Source: an uncultured Erysipelotrichaceae bacterium (lineage in GTDB: Bacteria > Bacillota_I > Bacilli_A > Erysipelotrichales > Erysipelotrichaceae). Taken from it: a stretch of 17,679 nt of DNA. A program made the position numbers and the translations under genes. Below the pieces are notes generated by a model. That model was given only the letters and a program-made list of their open reading frames with translations, made no database searches and had not been told where the DNA came from. Shown here piece after piece: positions 1 to 7,277 of the stretch (position 1 is its first letter; each line of letters starts with the position of its first letter). The stretch is from the NCBI GenBank assembly GCA_902782955.1, contig CACZPD010000028.1, positions 1-17,679 on the forward strand. Reading direction: 5' to 3'.

Positions 1-309
1 GCCGGCATGAACGAAGATGCCTTCAGCATTGCGCCGATCGAGGAATCTGTGCAGATCCTGCTTCGCAGCAAGACGGAATATGAATTCCGCACCACCGTTG
101 TCAGGGAATTCCATACCGCGGAAGATATCGCCGCCATCGGGCAATGGATCAAAGGGGCTGACCGGTATGTCCTCCAGCAGTTTGAGAATTCCGGTCAGAT
201 GATCCAGACCGGCCTGAGTGCAGTCAGCCCGCAGGAAATGGAAGAGATGCGGGATGCGGCAGCGCCGTATGTCAGAGAAACGGAAATAAGGGGAATAAAG
301 GGAATCTGA
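1..309 (+). CDS. nrdG: Anaerobic ribonucleotide reductase activating protein, 3' part (NrdG-type radical SAM)
   Basis: This is the last 102 codons of a gene that begins outside the window; the frame stays open to base 1, so the first ATG at base 7 is not taken as the start. The segment with EFRTTVVREFHTAEDI, then GQWIKGADRYVLQQF, matches the C-terminal part of the NrdG/pyruvate-formate-lyase-activase-like radical SAM family as I know it. The radical SAM CxxxCxxC cluster motif would lie upstream and cannot be seen. The protein would use S-adenosylmethionine and a 4Fe-4S cluster to form the glycyl radical on NrdD, which starts two bases after this stop codon, so the two genes are surely one operon. 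The NrdG assignment rests on the C-terminal motif plus the adjacent nrdD. Confidence 0.8.
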   Translation, partial: AGMNEDAFSIAPIEESVQILLRSKTEYEFRTTVVREFHTAEDIAAIGQWIKGADRYVLQQFENSGQMIQTGLSAVSPQEMEEMRDAAAPYVRETEIRGIKGI

Positions 310-310
310 A

Positions 311-2455
311 ATGTATCGCGTAAAGAAGAGAAACGGCAGTATTGTCGAGTTTGATATTTCCAAGATCACCGGTGCGATCCGGAAGGCGTTCGATGCCTGC
401 GAAAGAAACTATACGGATAATATCATCGACATGATCGGCCTCAAGGTCACAAGTGCATATGAACCGCTGATCAGGGACAACCTGATCGAAGTGGAAGATA
501 TCCAGGACTGTGTGGAACGTACGCTCAGCGAAGCCGGATACAGCGATGTGGCAAAAGCCTACATCCTTTACAGGAAATCACGCGAGAATGTCCGCAACAT
601 CGATGTCACCTCACTGGACTATAAGATGCTCGTGGATAATTATCTGGATGCTTTTGAGTGGCATGACAAGGATGATTCCACGATCACATATTCCGTGGGC
701 GGCCTCATCCTCTCGAACTCGGGAGCGATCACAGCCAACTACTGGCTGAGCGAAGTCTACGACAACGAGATCGCCGAAGCACACCGTTCCGGTGATATCC
801 ACATGCACGACCTGTCGATGTTAACGGCATACTGCGCCGGATGGTCACTGATCAAGCTGATCCGGGAAGGACTCGGCGGCGTCATGGGCAAGATCTCTTC
901 TTCACCGGCAAAGCATCTCAGCACATTGTGCAACCAGATGGTCAACTTCCTGGGCATCATGCAGAACGAATGGGCCGGAGCGCAGTCTTTTTCCGGTTTT
1001 GATACCTATCTTGCGCCGTTTGTGAAGGAAGAGAACCTTTCCTATGAAGAAGTCAAACAGTGCATCCAGACATTTATCTACGGTGTAAATACACCTTCAA
1101 GATGGGGTACACAGGCACCGTTTTCCAATATATCGCTCGACTGGACCGTACCGGAGGATCTGAAGGATGTGCCGGCTGTCGTCGGCGGAGAGGATATGCC
1201 GTATACATACGGGGACTGTCAGAAGGAAATGGACCTGGTCAATAAAGCTTTCATTGATATCATGATGGAAGGCGATGCGGCGGGCAACGGGTTCCAGTAC
1301 CCGATCCCTACCTACAGCATTACCCGTGATTTCAAATGGGGAGATACGGAAAACAACCGGAAGCTGTTTGAAATGACAGCCCGATACGGCATTCCGTATT
1401 TCGCGAATTATATCCATTCCGGCAACCGTCCGGATGATGTCCGCAGGATCCTGCGGGAAGATCATCTCCGCCCGGAACATCTGTACCGGAAGGCAGGCGG
1501 CTATTTCGCTTCCGGTGAGGATACCGGGTCGATCGGCCTGATCACCGTTAACCTGCCGCGTACTGCCTATCTGGCAAAGGATGAAGAAGATTTCTACAAA
1601 CGGCTGGACAAGCTGATGGATCTCAGTGCCAGGGGGCTGAAAACAAAGCGGACAGTACTCTCGAAGCTGCTGGATTCCGGGCTGTACCCGTTTACGAAGC
1701 GGTATCTCGGCACCTTTGAAAAGCATTTCTCCACCATCGGGATCATGGGCATGAACGAAGCATGCCTGAACGCGAAATGGATCGGGGAAGACCTGACACA
1801 CGAGAAGGCACGCAGATTTGCGGAAGAGATCATCGATCACGCCTGTGCGCGTCTGCTGAAATACCAGGAACAGTATCAGGATCCTTATAATCTGGAAGCT
1901 ACGTCATCGGAGAGCACCAGCTACCGTCTGGCAAGGGATGATGTGGAAAAGTATCCGGATATCATTACAGCCAATATCCACGGGACGCCGTACTATACCA
2001 ACAGCACGCACCTGCCGGTCGGCTTCACGGATGATATCTTCTCCGCGCTGGATCTGCAGGATGATCTCCAGATCCGCTATACCGGCGGAACGGTATTCCA
2101 TGCGTTTATCGGCGAGAAGATTTCCGGCTGGGAGTCATGCGCCCTGCTGGTCAGGAAGATCGCTGAGAATTACAAACTTCCGTATTTCACCATTTCACCG
2201 ACCTATTCCATCTGTCCGATCCATAAGTACATTATCGGTGAGGTATATAAATGCCCGAAATGCGGATCCGAGACAGAAGTTTATTCGCGCATCATCGGTT
2301 ATTACCGTCCGCTCAGAAAGTGGAATGCCGGAAAGAAACAGGAATTCAAAGACAGACAGACTTACCTGGTGGAAGGCCAGGTTTCCAGATCGATCCGGGA
2401 TTACCGGAATGCGCAGATCAGATTGAAGGAAAGGACGGATATAAAGAATGGATAA
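311..2455 (+). CDS. nrdD: Anaerobic (class III) ribonucleoside-triphosphate reductase
   Basis: This 714-residue enzyme reduces ribonucleoside triphosphates to deoxyribonucleotides under anaerobic conditions using a glycyl radical. Residues about 2-92 form an ATP-cone, the allosteric nucleotide-binding domain (VKKRNGSIVEFDISKI at its start). The catalytic barrel follows, with GDIHMHDLS and QSFSGFDTY segments typical of the family. Near the C-terminus Cys635 in SICPIH and Cys648/Cys651 in CPKC form the structural zinc site. Gly663 in RIIGYYRP is the expected radical residue. Length is normal for the family. Purine-rich sequence (GGGGAATAAAGGGAA) just upstream serves as the ribosome binding site. 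It sits directly after the activase gene, the reverse of the common nrdD-nrdG order, and its last 8 bases overlap the next gene. No broken or missing key residue was seen. Confidence 0.97.
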   Translation: MYRVKKRNGSIVEFDISKITGAIRKAFDACERNYTDNIIDMIGLKVTSAYEPLIRDNLIEVEDIQDCVERTLSEAGYSDVAKAYILYRKSRENVRNIDVTSLDYKMLVDNYLDAFEWHDKDDSTITYSVGGLILSNSGAITANYWLSEVYDNEIAEAHRSGDIHMHDLSMLTAYCAGWSLIKLIREGLGGVMGKISSSPAKHLSTLCNQMVNFLGIMQNEWAGAQSFSGFDTYLAPFVKEENLSYEEVKQCIQTFIYGVNTPSRWGTQAPFSNISLDWTVPEDLKDVPAVVGGEDMPYTYGDCQKEMDLVNKAFIDIMMEGDAAGNGFQYPIPTYSITRDFKWGDTENNRKLFEMTARYGIPYFANYIHSGNRPDDVRRILREDHLRPEHLYRKAGGYFASGEDTGSIGLITVNLPRTAYLAKDEEDFYKRLDKLMDLSARGLKTKRTVLSKLLDSGLYPFTKRYLGTFEKHFSTIGIMGMNEACLNAKWIGEDLTHEKARRFAEEIIDHACARLLKYQEQYQDPYNLEATSSESTSYRLARDDVEKYPDIITANIHGTPYYTNSTHLPVGFTDDIFSALDLQDDLQIRYTGGTVFHAFIGEKISGWESCALLVRKIAENYKLPYFTISPTYSICPIHKYIIGEVYKCPKCGSETEVYSRIIGYYRPLRKWNAGKKQEFKDRQTYLVEGQVSRSIRDYRNAQIRLKERTDIKNG

Positions 2456-3467
2456 ACGGAAAGTACTGCTGATCGGGGGAACGGGAACGATCTCTTCTTC
2501 CATCATGCGAAATCTCGCGGCAGATGAGCAGACAGAACTGTATGTGCTCAACCGCGGACATAAAACGCTGCCGGAAGGCGTCATCCAGCTCACAGCGGAT
2601 ATCGGCGATGAACAGAAAGTCAGGGAAGTGACCAATGATCTTTCCTTTGACGTGATCGCGGATTTCATCATATTCACAAAAGAGGCTGCCGAACAGCGGA
2701 TCCGTCTGTTCAGGGGAAAGACGAAACAGTATATCTTCATTTCCACGGTAGTTACTTTCCGTCATGAAGATACCGTATATCTGGATGAAGAATCCGCACA
2801 GGACAATATTTATTCCGATTACGGCCGCAGCAAGACCGCATGTGAGCAGGTATTCAAGGATGCGTATGATGAAGGTTTTCCCGTCACGATCGTGCGTCCT
2901 TCCCAGACATACGGCTATGACCGTTTCCCGCTCAGCGTAAAGGGCAGGAGCTGCTGGTCCGTCGTATCACGGATCCTGCGTGACAAGCCGGTCATCGTGC
3001 ACGGGGACGGGAAGTCCGTCTGGCATATGATGCATACATATGATTTCGCGGATAATTTTGTCCAGCTGCTTGGCCGGGAAGAAGCGGTCGGCTGTTCTGT
3101 GAACCTCGTCAATCCCGACAGCGTTACATGGGACATGATCTATCATGAGATCGGCAGACAGCTGAACAAGGAAGTAAAGATCGTCCATATCGCGTCTGAT
3201 ACGTTAGCTTTATCAAGGCGTTATGACAACGCTTCAGCGATTTTGGGAGACAAGCAGTATTCCAATATTTACAGTACAGAGAACCTGAAGAAGCTGATGC
3301 CGCATTTCTCGTGCCGCTATACGCTGGAAAAAGGAACGGAACTGTTCCTGGAATATATGAATGACCATGAAGAACTGAAGAAGGAAGATCCGGAATTTGA
3401 CCAGTGGTGTGACGAAGTCATTGCGGATTACGAAACATTCATGGCAGATTTCAGGAAAAAGCACTGA
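2448..3467 (+). CDS. NAD-dependent epimerase/dehydratase family protein (extended/atypical SDR)
   Basis: This 339-residue protein starts with a Rossmann fold: the nucleotide-binding glycine motif GGTGTIS is at residues 10-16, preceded by a hydrophobic strand. A YxxxK catalytic pair (Tyr125, Lys129 in DYGRSK) and an upstream FISTVV strand (96-102) fit the short-chain dehydrogenase fold. The segment TIVRPSQTYG is the substrate-side strand common in sugar-nucleotide epimerases. It probably acts on a nucleotide sugar or related cytosolic substrate, but the substrate cannot be read from the sequence. The gene overlaps the end of nrdD by 8 bases and has GGAAAGGACGG as its ribosome binding site, so it is likely co-transcribed. 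A functional link to dNTP synthesis is not evident. Family confident, activity unknown. Confidence 0.88.
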   Translation: MDKRKVLLIGGTGTISSSIMRNLAADEQTELYVLNRGHKTLPEGVIQLTADIGDEQKVREVTNDLSFDVIADFIIFTKEAAEQRIRLFRGKTKQYIFISTVVTFRHEDTVYLDEESAQDNIYSDYGRSKTACEQVFKDAYDEGFPVTIVRPSQTYGYDRFPLSVKGRSCWSVVSRILRDKPVIVHGDGKSVWHMMHTYDFADNFVQLLGREEAVGCSVNLVNPDSVTWDMIYHEIGRQLNKEVKIVHIASDTLALSRRYDNASAILGDKQYSNIYSTENLKKLMPHFSCRYTLEKGTELFLEYMNDHEELKKEDPEFDQWCDEVIADYETFMADFRKKH

Positions 3468-3518
3468 TTCGCAAAAAACTAAAGTAAAATAGAAGCAGAC
3501 ATACAGGAGGTTATCATA

Positions 3519-3827
3519 ATGGCTGACAAGAGAATCGTTTTATTCTGTGCGGGCGGCATGTCCACAAGTTTGCTGGTTAATAAAATGCGTCAGGCGGCTT
3601 CGGCAGCCGGCAAGGATTACAGTATCGATGCATACGGTCTGGGTGAAGTGGATACATACGGACCGGACGCTGACTGCATCCTGCTGGGACCCCAGGTACG
3701 CTATGCATTGAAGCAGCTCCAGGCAAAATTCCCGGGCAAGCCGATCGACGGCATCGACATGCGTGTATACGGTACGATGAACGGAAAAGGCGCAATCGAG
3801 ATCGCGAGGAAGCTGCTCAACGACTGA
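3519..3827 (+). CDS. PTS lactose/cellobiose-type IIB component, stand-alone
   Basis: At 102 residues this is the usual size for a free IIB protein of the lactose/chitobiose/cellobiose PTS family. The phosphocysteine loop is plain: Cys10 in LFCAGGMSTS, following the first strand. The later LLGPQVRYAL and IDMRVYG segments are typical of the fold. Such proteins pass phosphate from IIA to the sugar entering through IIC. Here no IIA or IIC is present in the surrounding genes, so its partner must lie elsewhere, or it has a regulatory role. An excellent ribosome binding site (AGGAGG) precedes the ATG. The 51-base gap after the epimerase gene contains a TAAAAT at 3485-3490 but no clear -35 and no terminator, so read-through from upstream is possible. 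A terminator follows directly. Confidence 0.93.
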   Translation: MADKRIVLFCAGGMSTSLLVNKMRQAASAAGKDYSIDAYGLGEVDTYGPDADCILLGPQVRYALKQLQAKFPGKPIDGIDMRVYGTMNGKGAIEIARKLLND

Positions 3828-3851
3828 ACCTGCGGCATAATCGTTTTACGG

Positions 3852-3876
3852 AAAAAGCACTTCATGTGCTTTTTTT
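3852..3876 (+). terminator. Rho-independent terminator after the PTS IIB gene
   Basis: A perfect 9-base stem (AAAAAGCAC at 3852-3860, GTGCTTTTT at 3866-3874) closes a 5-base loop and runs into a T-tract. It lies 25 bases after the IIB stop codon and 28 bases before the -35 of the copper promoter, insulating the two units. Confidence 0.85.
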
Positions 3877-3903
3877 CTGTCTGCGCAGGCAGGAGCGTTA
3901 ATG

Positions 3904-3932
3904 TTGACATATACCCCCGGGGGGTATATAGT
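3904..3932 (+). promoter_or_regulatory. Copper operon promoter with embedded CsoR-type operator
   Basis: A near-consensus sigma-A promoter is visible: TTGACA at 3904-3909, a 17-base spacer, and TATAGT at 3927-3932. The spacer is almost wholly occupied by an inverted repeat with 10-base arms, ATATACCCCC (3909-3918) and GGGGGTATAT (3920-3929), separated by a single G. GC-rich palindromes flanked by TA steps are the known operator type of CsoR/RcnR repressors. Its position means a bound repressor would block RNA polymerase directly, and copper binding would release it. The next gene encodes CsoR, so the operon is inferred to be autoregulated. Confidence 0.9.
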
Positions 3933-3956
3933 ATCTGCGTGGTACGGAGAAAAAAT

Positions 3957-4262
3957 ATGATAGAAAAATGTCCTGCCTGTGAAACCAGGCATAAAGAACG
4001 CAGTGAAGAAGAAAAGAAAAAAATGCTTGCCAGACTGAGCCGGATCGAAGGACAGATCCGGGGGATCCGGAAGATGGTGGAAAACGATCTCTATTGTCCG
4101 GATATCCTGATCCAGGTCTCGGCCGCAACTTCGGCACTGAACAGTTTCAACAAGGTGCTCCTTGCGGAACATGTCAGAAGCTGTGTGGCGGATGACATCC
4201 GTGCCGGAAAAGATGAAACGGTGGATGAGCTGGTCAATGTGCTGGAAAAGCTGATGAAATAG
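3957..4262 (+). CDS. csoR: Copper-sensing transcriptional repressor CsoR
   Basis: This is a 101-residue member of the CsoR/RcnR all-helical repressor family. The open frame extends upstream to 3864, but that region holds the terminator and promoter. The ATG at 3957 has GGAGA six bases ahead and gives a normal-length protein. The family segment LSRIEGQIRGIRKMVE is at residues 27-42. The Cu(I) ligands Cys47 (LYCPDIL), His72 and Cys76 (HVRSC) are all present in the Cys-His-Cys pattern that separates copper sensors from nickel or formaldehyde relatives. An extra N-terminal Cys5-x-x-Cys8...His12 could bind a second metal; that is inference. It is followed 13 bases later by the copper ATPase gene, which it presumably represses through the palindrome at 3909-3929. 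Confidence 0.95.
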   Translation: MIEKCPACETRHKERSEEEKKKMLARLSRIEGQIRGIRKMVENDLYCPDILIQVSAATSALNSFNKVLLAEHVRSCVADDIRAGKDETVDELVNVLEKLMK

Positions 4263-4275
4263 AAAAGGAATCTGT

Positions 4276-7035
4276 ATGGAACAATATATCGTAACAGGCA
4301 TGAGCTGTGCGGCATGCCAGGCAAGGGTGGAAAAAGCGGTGAACAACGTTCCGGGCGTAACGGCGTGTTCGGTTTCCCTTCTGACCAATTCCATGGGTGT
4401 GGAAGGAAATGTGAACAGCGCGGATATCATCCGGGCTGTTGAAAATGCCGGATACGGTGCTTCCCTGAAGGGAGCGCAGGGAAAAGAGAAGAGAAGTTCG
4501 CTGGAAAGTGAAGCGGATGCCCTGGCAGACAGGGAAACGCCGAAGCTGAAAAGGAGGCTTCTGCTTTCAGCAGGATTTTTATGTGTGCTCATGTATCTGA
4601 CCATGGGTGCACATATGTTTGGATGGCCGCTGCCGGCATTCCTGGTGCACAACCATCTCGGTCTGACGCTGACGCAGATGCTGCTGGCGGGGATCGTCAT
4701 GATCATCAATCATAAATTCTTTACATCGGGGTTCAGTTCTCTGATGCACGGTGCGCCGAACATGGATACGCTGGTGGCAATGGGATCGCTGGTATCATTT
4801 GGCTGGAGTACTTTCGTATTTTATGAAATGTGTTCCATGATCACGAAAGGCGCTGACAATATGGCCCTGATGGACCTGTATCACAACCAGCTGTACTTTG
4901 AATCCGCAGCCATGATCCCCGCGTTCATCACGATCGGAAAGATGCTGGAGGCAATGTCCAAAGGCAGGACGACGGATGCCCTGAAGAGCCTCATGAAACT
5001 GGCGCCGAAAACGGCGTTCGTCATGCGGGACGGGGAAGAGAAGGAAGTCGGTATTGAAGAAGTCGGCATAGGTGATGTGTTTGTCATCCGTCCGGGTGAC
5101 AGCGTGCCTGTTGACGGCATCGTGCTGGAAGGGGAAAGCGCGGTCAATGAATCCTTCCTGACAGGTGAAAGCATCCCTGTGGACAAGGCACCGGGTGACA
5201 AGGTGTCAGCGGCATCGATCAACCAGTCCGGCTATATGAAATGTCAGGCAACGAGGGTCGGTGAGGACACGACGCTGGCGCAGATCATCCACATGGTCTC
5301 CGACGCGGCCGCAACGAAAGCGCCGATCGCCAGGATCGCGGACAAGGTCAGCGGCGTATTTGTGCCGGTGGTGATCGGAATTGCGTTTATTGTCATCTGC
5401 GGCTGGCTTATCGCCGGAAGACCGGTATCCTTCGCGCTGGCAAGAGGCATCTCTGTTCTCGTGATCGCCTGCCCGTGTGCTTTAGGTCTTGCGACTCCGG
5501 TCGCCATCATGGTCGGCAACGGGATCGGAGCAAGGAACGGCGTACTGTTCAAAACGAGCGAAGCACTGGAAACACTCGGAAGGATCCAGATCATTGCCCT
5601 CGATAAGACCGGTACGATCACATCCGGGACACCGGAAGTGACGGATATTTATCCTGTCGGAGTAACGGAAGAAACACTTCTTGAAAAAGCTTATGCGGTT
5701 GAAAAGAAATCCGAACATCCCCTGGCCGGAGCTGTTACGGCTTATGCCCGTGAAGCAGGCATCAGGGAAACAGAAGCGGACAGCTTTGAGGCATTGCCGG
5801 GAAACGGTCTGAAAGCAAAGATCGGCAGTCATCTTCTGCATGCCGGCAACGAAAAGCTGATGCGGACCCTGACAGACATGCCGGCTGAAGCACTGGCCAA
5901 AGCGCAGGAATTCGCCGGGGAAGGCAAGACGCCGCTGTTCTTTGAAGAAGACGGCAGACTGCTCGGCATCATAGCCGTTGCGGATACGGTCAAGGCGGAT
6001 TCGCCGCAGGCTGTGCAGGAATTGCGGAACCTGGGACTTGAAGTGGTCATGTTAACAGGAGACAACGAAAGAACAGCCAATGCCATCGGCAGACAGGCCG
6101 GTGTGGATAAAGTCATAGCCGGTGTACTGCCGGAAGGCAAGGAAGAAGTGATCCGGAAACTGTCGGAACGCGGAAAGACAGCCATGGTCGGTGACGGCAT
6201 CAACGACGCCCCGGCTTTGACGAGGGCAGATACAGGTATCGCAATCGGTGCCGGAACGGACGTGGCGATCGACAGCGCGGATGTTGTCCTGATGAATTCA
6301 AAACTGTCGGATGTGCCGGCTGCGGTCCGTCTGTCACGGGCAGTGCTGCGCAATATCCATGAAAACCTGTTCTGGGCGTTTTTCTACAACCTCATCTGCA
6401 TTCCCCTGGCGGCAGGTCTGCTGAAGGTGCAGATGAACCCGATGTACGGTGCTGCGGCGATGAGTCTGTCAAGCTTTACGGTATGCATGAACGCGCTGCG
6501 TCTGAATCTTTTCAAAATACATGATGCAGGTCATGACAAACCGCTGAAGAACAGGGCAAAGCCGGAAGAACCGGCACCGGCAACACCGGAAACAGTACAG
6601 GAAGAAACGATCCTGACGGAAGGGATGATGTGTGAGCACTGCGAGGCAAGGGTGGAGAAAGCATTGTCTGCAGTAAAAGGAATCACGGAAGCCAAAGCAG
6701 ATCATCATTCCGGGAAAGTCGTTATAAAATATACAGAGGAACCGGATCCGGAAGAGATCCGGAAAGCAATCGAAGATGCGGATTATACATACTGCGGTAT
6801 AGACGGAAAGGAAGAAAAGAAAATGAGAAAGACACTGAAAGTCGAAGGCATGATGTGCATGCACTGTGAAGCAACCGTAAAGAAAGCACTTGAAGCACTG
6901 GAAGGCGTGGAAAGTGCGGAAGTTTCACACGAGAAAGGAACAGCTGTTGTTACGCTGACAGATGATGTAGCGGATGAAGTTCTCACAAAGGCAGTGGAAG
7001 ACAAGGATTACAAAGTCCTGGGCATTGAAGCATGA
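4276..7035 (+). CDS. copA: Cu(I)-exporting P1B-type ATPase with one N-terminal and two C-terminal HMA domains
   Basis: This 919-residue inner-membrane pump expels Cu(I) from the cytosol. In order: an HMA domain with CAAC (Cys11, Cys14); membrane helices from about residue 93; the actuator loop TGES (296-299); the transmembrane copper site Cys399-Pro-Cys401 in the CPCALGLATP motif; the phosphorylated Asp443 in DKTGT; His481-Pro482 of the nucleotide domain; GDGIND (639-644); and a final helix with MSLSS, a Cu(I)-pump signature. After the last helix comes a Pro/Glu-rich linker (about 755-775) and two more HMA domains, with CEHC (786-789) and CMHC (861-864). C-terminal HMA pairs are uncommon for CopA. 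Met850, just before the last HMA, has its own ribosome binding site (see separate entry). The gene follows csoR by 13 bases and overlaps the next gene by ATGA. Confidence 0.96.
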   Translation: MEQYIVTGMSCAACQARVEKAVNNVPGVTACSVSLLTNSMGVEGNVNSADIIRAVENAGYGASLKGAQGKEKRSSLESEADALADRETPKLKRRLLLSAGFLCVLMYLTMGAHMFGWPLPAFLVHNHLGLTLTQMLLAGIVMIINHKFFTSGFSSLMHGAPNMDTLVAMGSLVSFGWSTFVFYEMCSMITKGADNMALMDLYHNQLYFESAAMIPAFITIGKMLEAMSKGRTTDALKSLMKLAPKTAFVMRDGEEKEVGIEEVGIGDVFVIRPGDSVPVDGIVLEGESAVNESFLTGESIPVDKAPGDKVSAASINQSGYMKCQATRVGEDTTLAQIIHMVSDAAATKAPIARIADKVSGVFVPVVIGIAFIVICGWLIAGRPVSFALARGISVLVIACPCALGLATPVAIMVGNGIGARNGVLFKTSEALETLGRIQIIALDKTGTITSGTPEVTDIYPVGVTEETLLEKAYAVEKKSEHPLAGAVTAYAREAGIRETEADSFEALPGNGLKAKIGSHLLHAGNEKLMRTLTDMPAEALAKAQEFAGEGKTPLFFEEDGRLLGIIAVADTVKADSPQAVQELRNLGLEVVMLTGDNERTANAIGRQAGVDKVIAGVLPEGKEEVIRKLSERGKTAMVGDGINDAPALTRADTGIAIGAGTDVAIDSADVVLMNSKLSDVPAAVRLSRAVLRNIHENLFWAFFYNLICIPLAAGLLKVQMNPMYGAAAMSLSSFTVCMNALRLNLFKIHDAGHDKPLKNRAKPEEPAPATPETVQEETILTEGMMCEHCEARVEKALSAVKGITEAKADHHSGKVVIKYTEEPDPEEIRKAIEDADYTYCGIDGKEEKKMRKTLKVEGMMCMHCEATVKKALEALEGVESAEVSHEKGTAVVTLTDDVADEVLTKAVEDKDYKVLGIEA
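6808..7035 (+). promoter_or_regulatory. Possible internal translation start in copA giving a 70-residue CopZ-like protein
   Basis: AAGGAAG at 6808-6814 lies 8 bases before an in-frame ATG at 6823 (Met850 of CopA). Starting there would yield residues 850-919, a complete HMA domain (GMMCMHC) of 70 residues, the usual size of a free CopZ copper chaperone. The spacing and purine content are as good as those of real starts nearby. Domain boundaries agree: the start falls in the linker between the two C-terminal HMA domains. Purine-rich sequence here could instead simply encode the Lys/Glu linker, so this is a candidate only. Confidence 0.45.
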
Positions 7036-7277
7036 AGAAGATCACAGTCGGAATTGAAGGCATGATGTGCGGGATGTGCGAGGCACATGTCAATGATGCA
7101 ATACGGAAAGAATTTACCGTTAAAAAAGTCAGCGCTGACAGGAAGAAAAAGCAGGCCGTGATCCTGAGTGAAACGGAGATACCGGAAGACGCAATAAAAA
7201 ATGTCATTGATCCGACAGGATATACAATGACATCTTATAACTGTGAAGAATATGTCAGGAAAGGGCTGTTCGGTTAA
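7032..7277 (+). CDS. Small HMA-domain protein (CopZ-like copper-binding protein)
   Basis: This 81-residue protein has the single metal-binding motif GMMCGMC (Cys13, Cys16) near its N-terminus and the general beta-alpha-beta character of heavy-metal-associated domains. It probably carries Cu(I) to CopA in the cytosol. The start ATG overlaps the copA stop codon (ATGA at 7032-7035), so translation is likely coupled. I see no separate strong ribosome binding site. Its tail (SYNCEEYVRKGLFG) is longer than in classical CopZ. The sequence after the Cys motif (EAHVNDAIRKEF) is related to, but clearly diverged from, the two C-terminal HMA domains of CopA. Family assignment is good; chaperone role is inferred from motif and operon. 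Confidence 0.85.
   Translation: MKKITVGIEGMMCGMCEAHVNDAIRKEFTVKKVSADRKKKQAVILSETEIPEDAIKNVIDPTGYTMTSYNCEEYVRKGLFG

Noticed and set aside
1097..1840. Open frame of 247 codons antisense to nrdD
   Set aside because: No domain pattern and no ribosome binding site; nrdD is unambiguous here.
3864..3956. Upstream extension of the csoR frame
   Set aside because: It would translate through the terminator and promoter/operator; the ATG at 3957 has a ribosome binding site and gives the normal family length.
3846..4709. Open frame of 287 codons on the minus strand across csoR and the start of copA
   Set aside because: It crosses two well-supported genes and the promoter, and its product has no recognisable motif.
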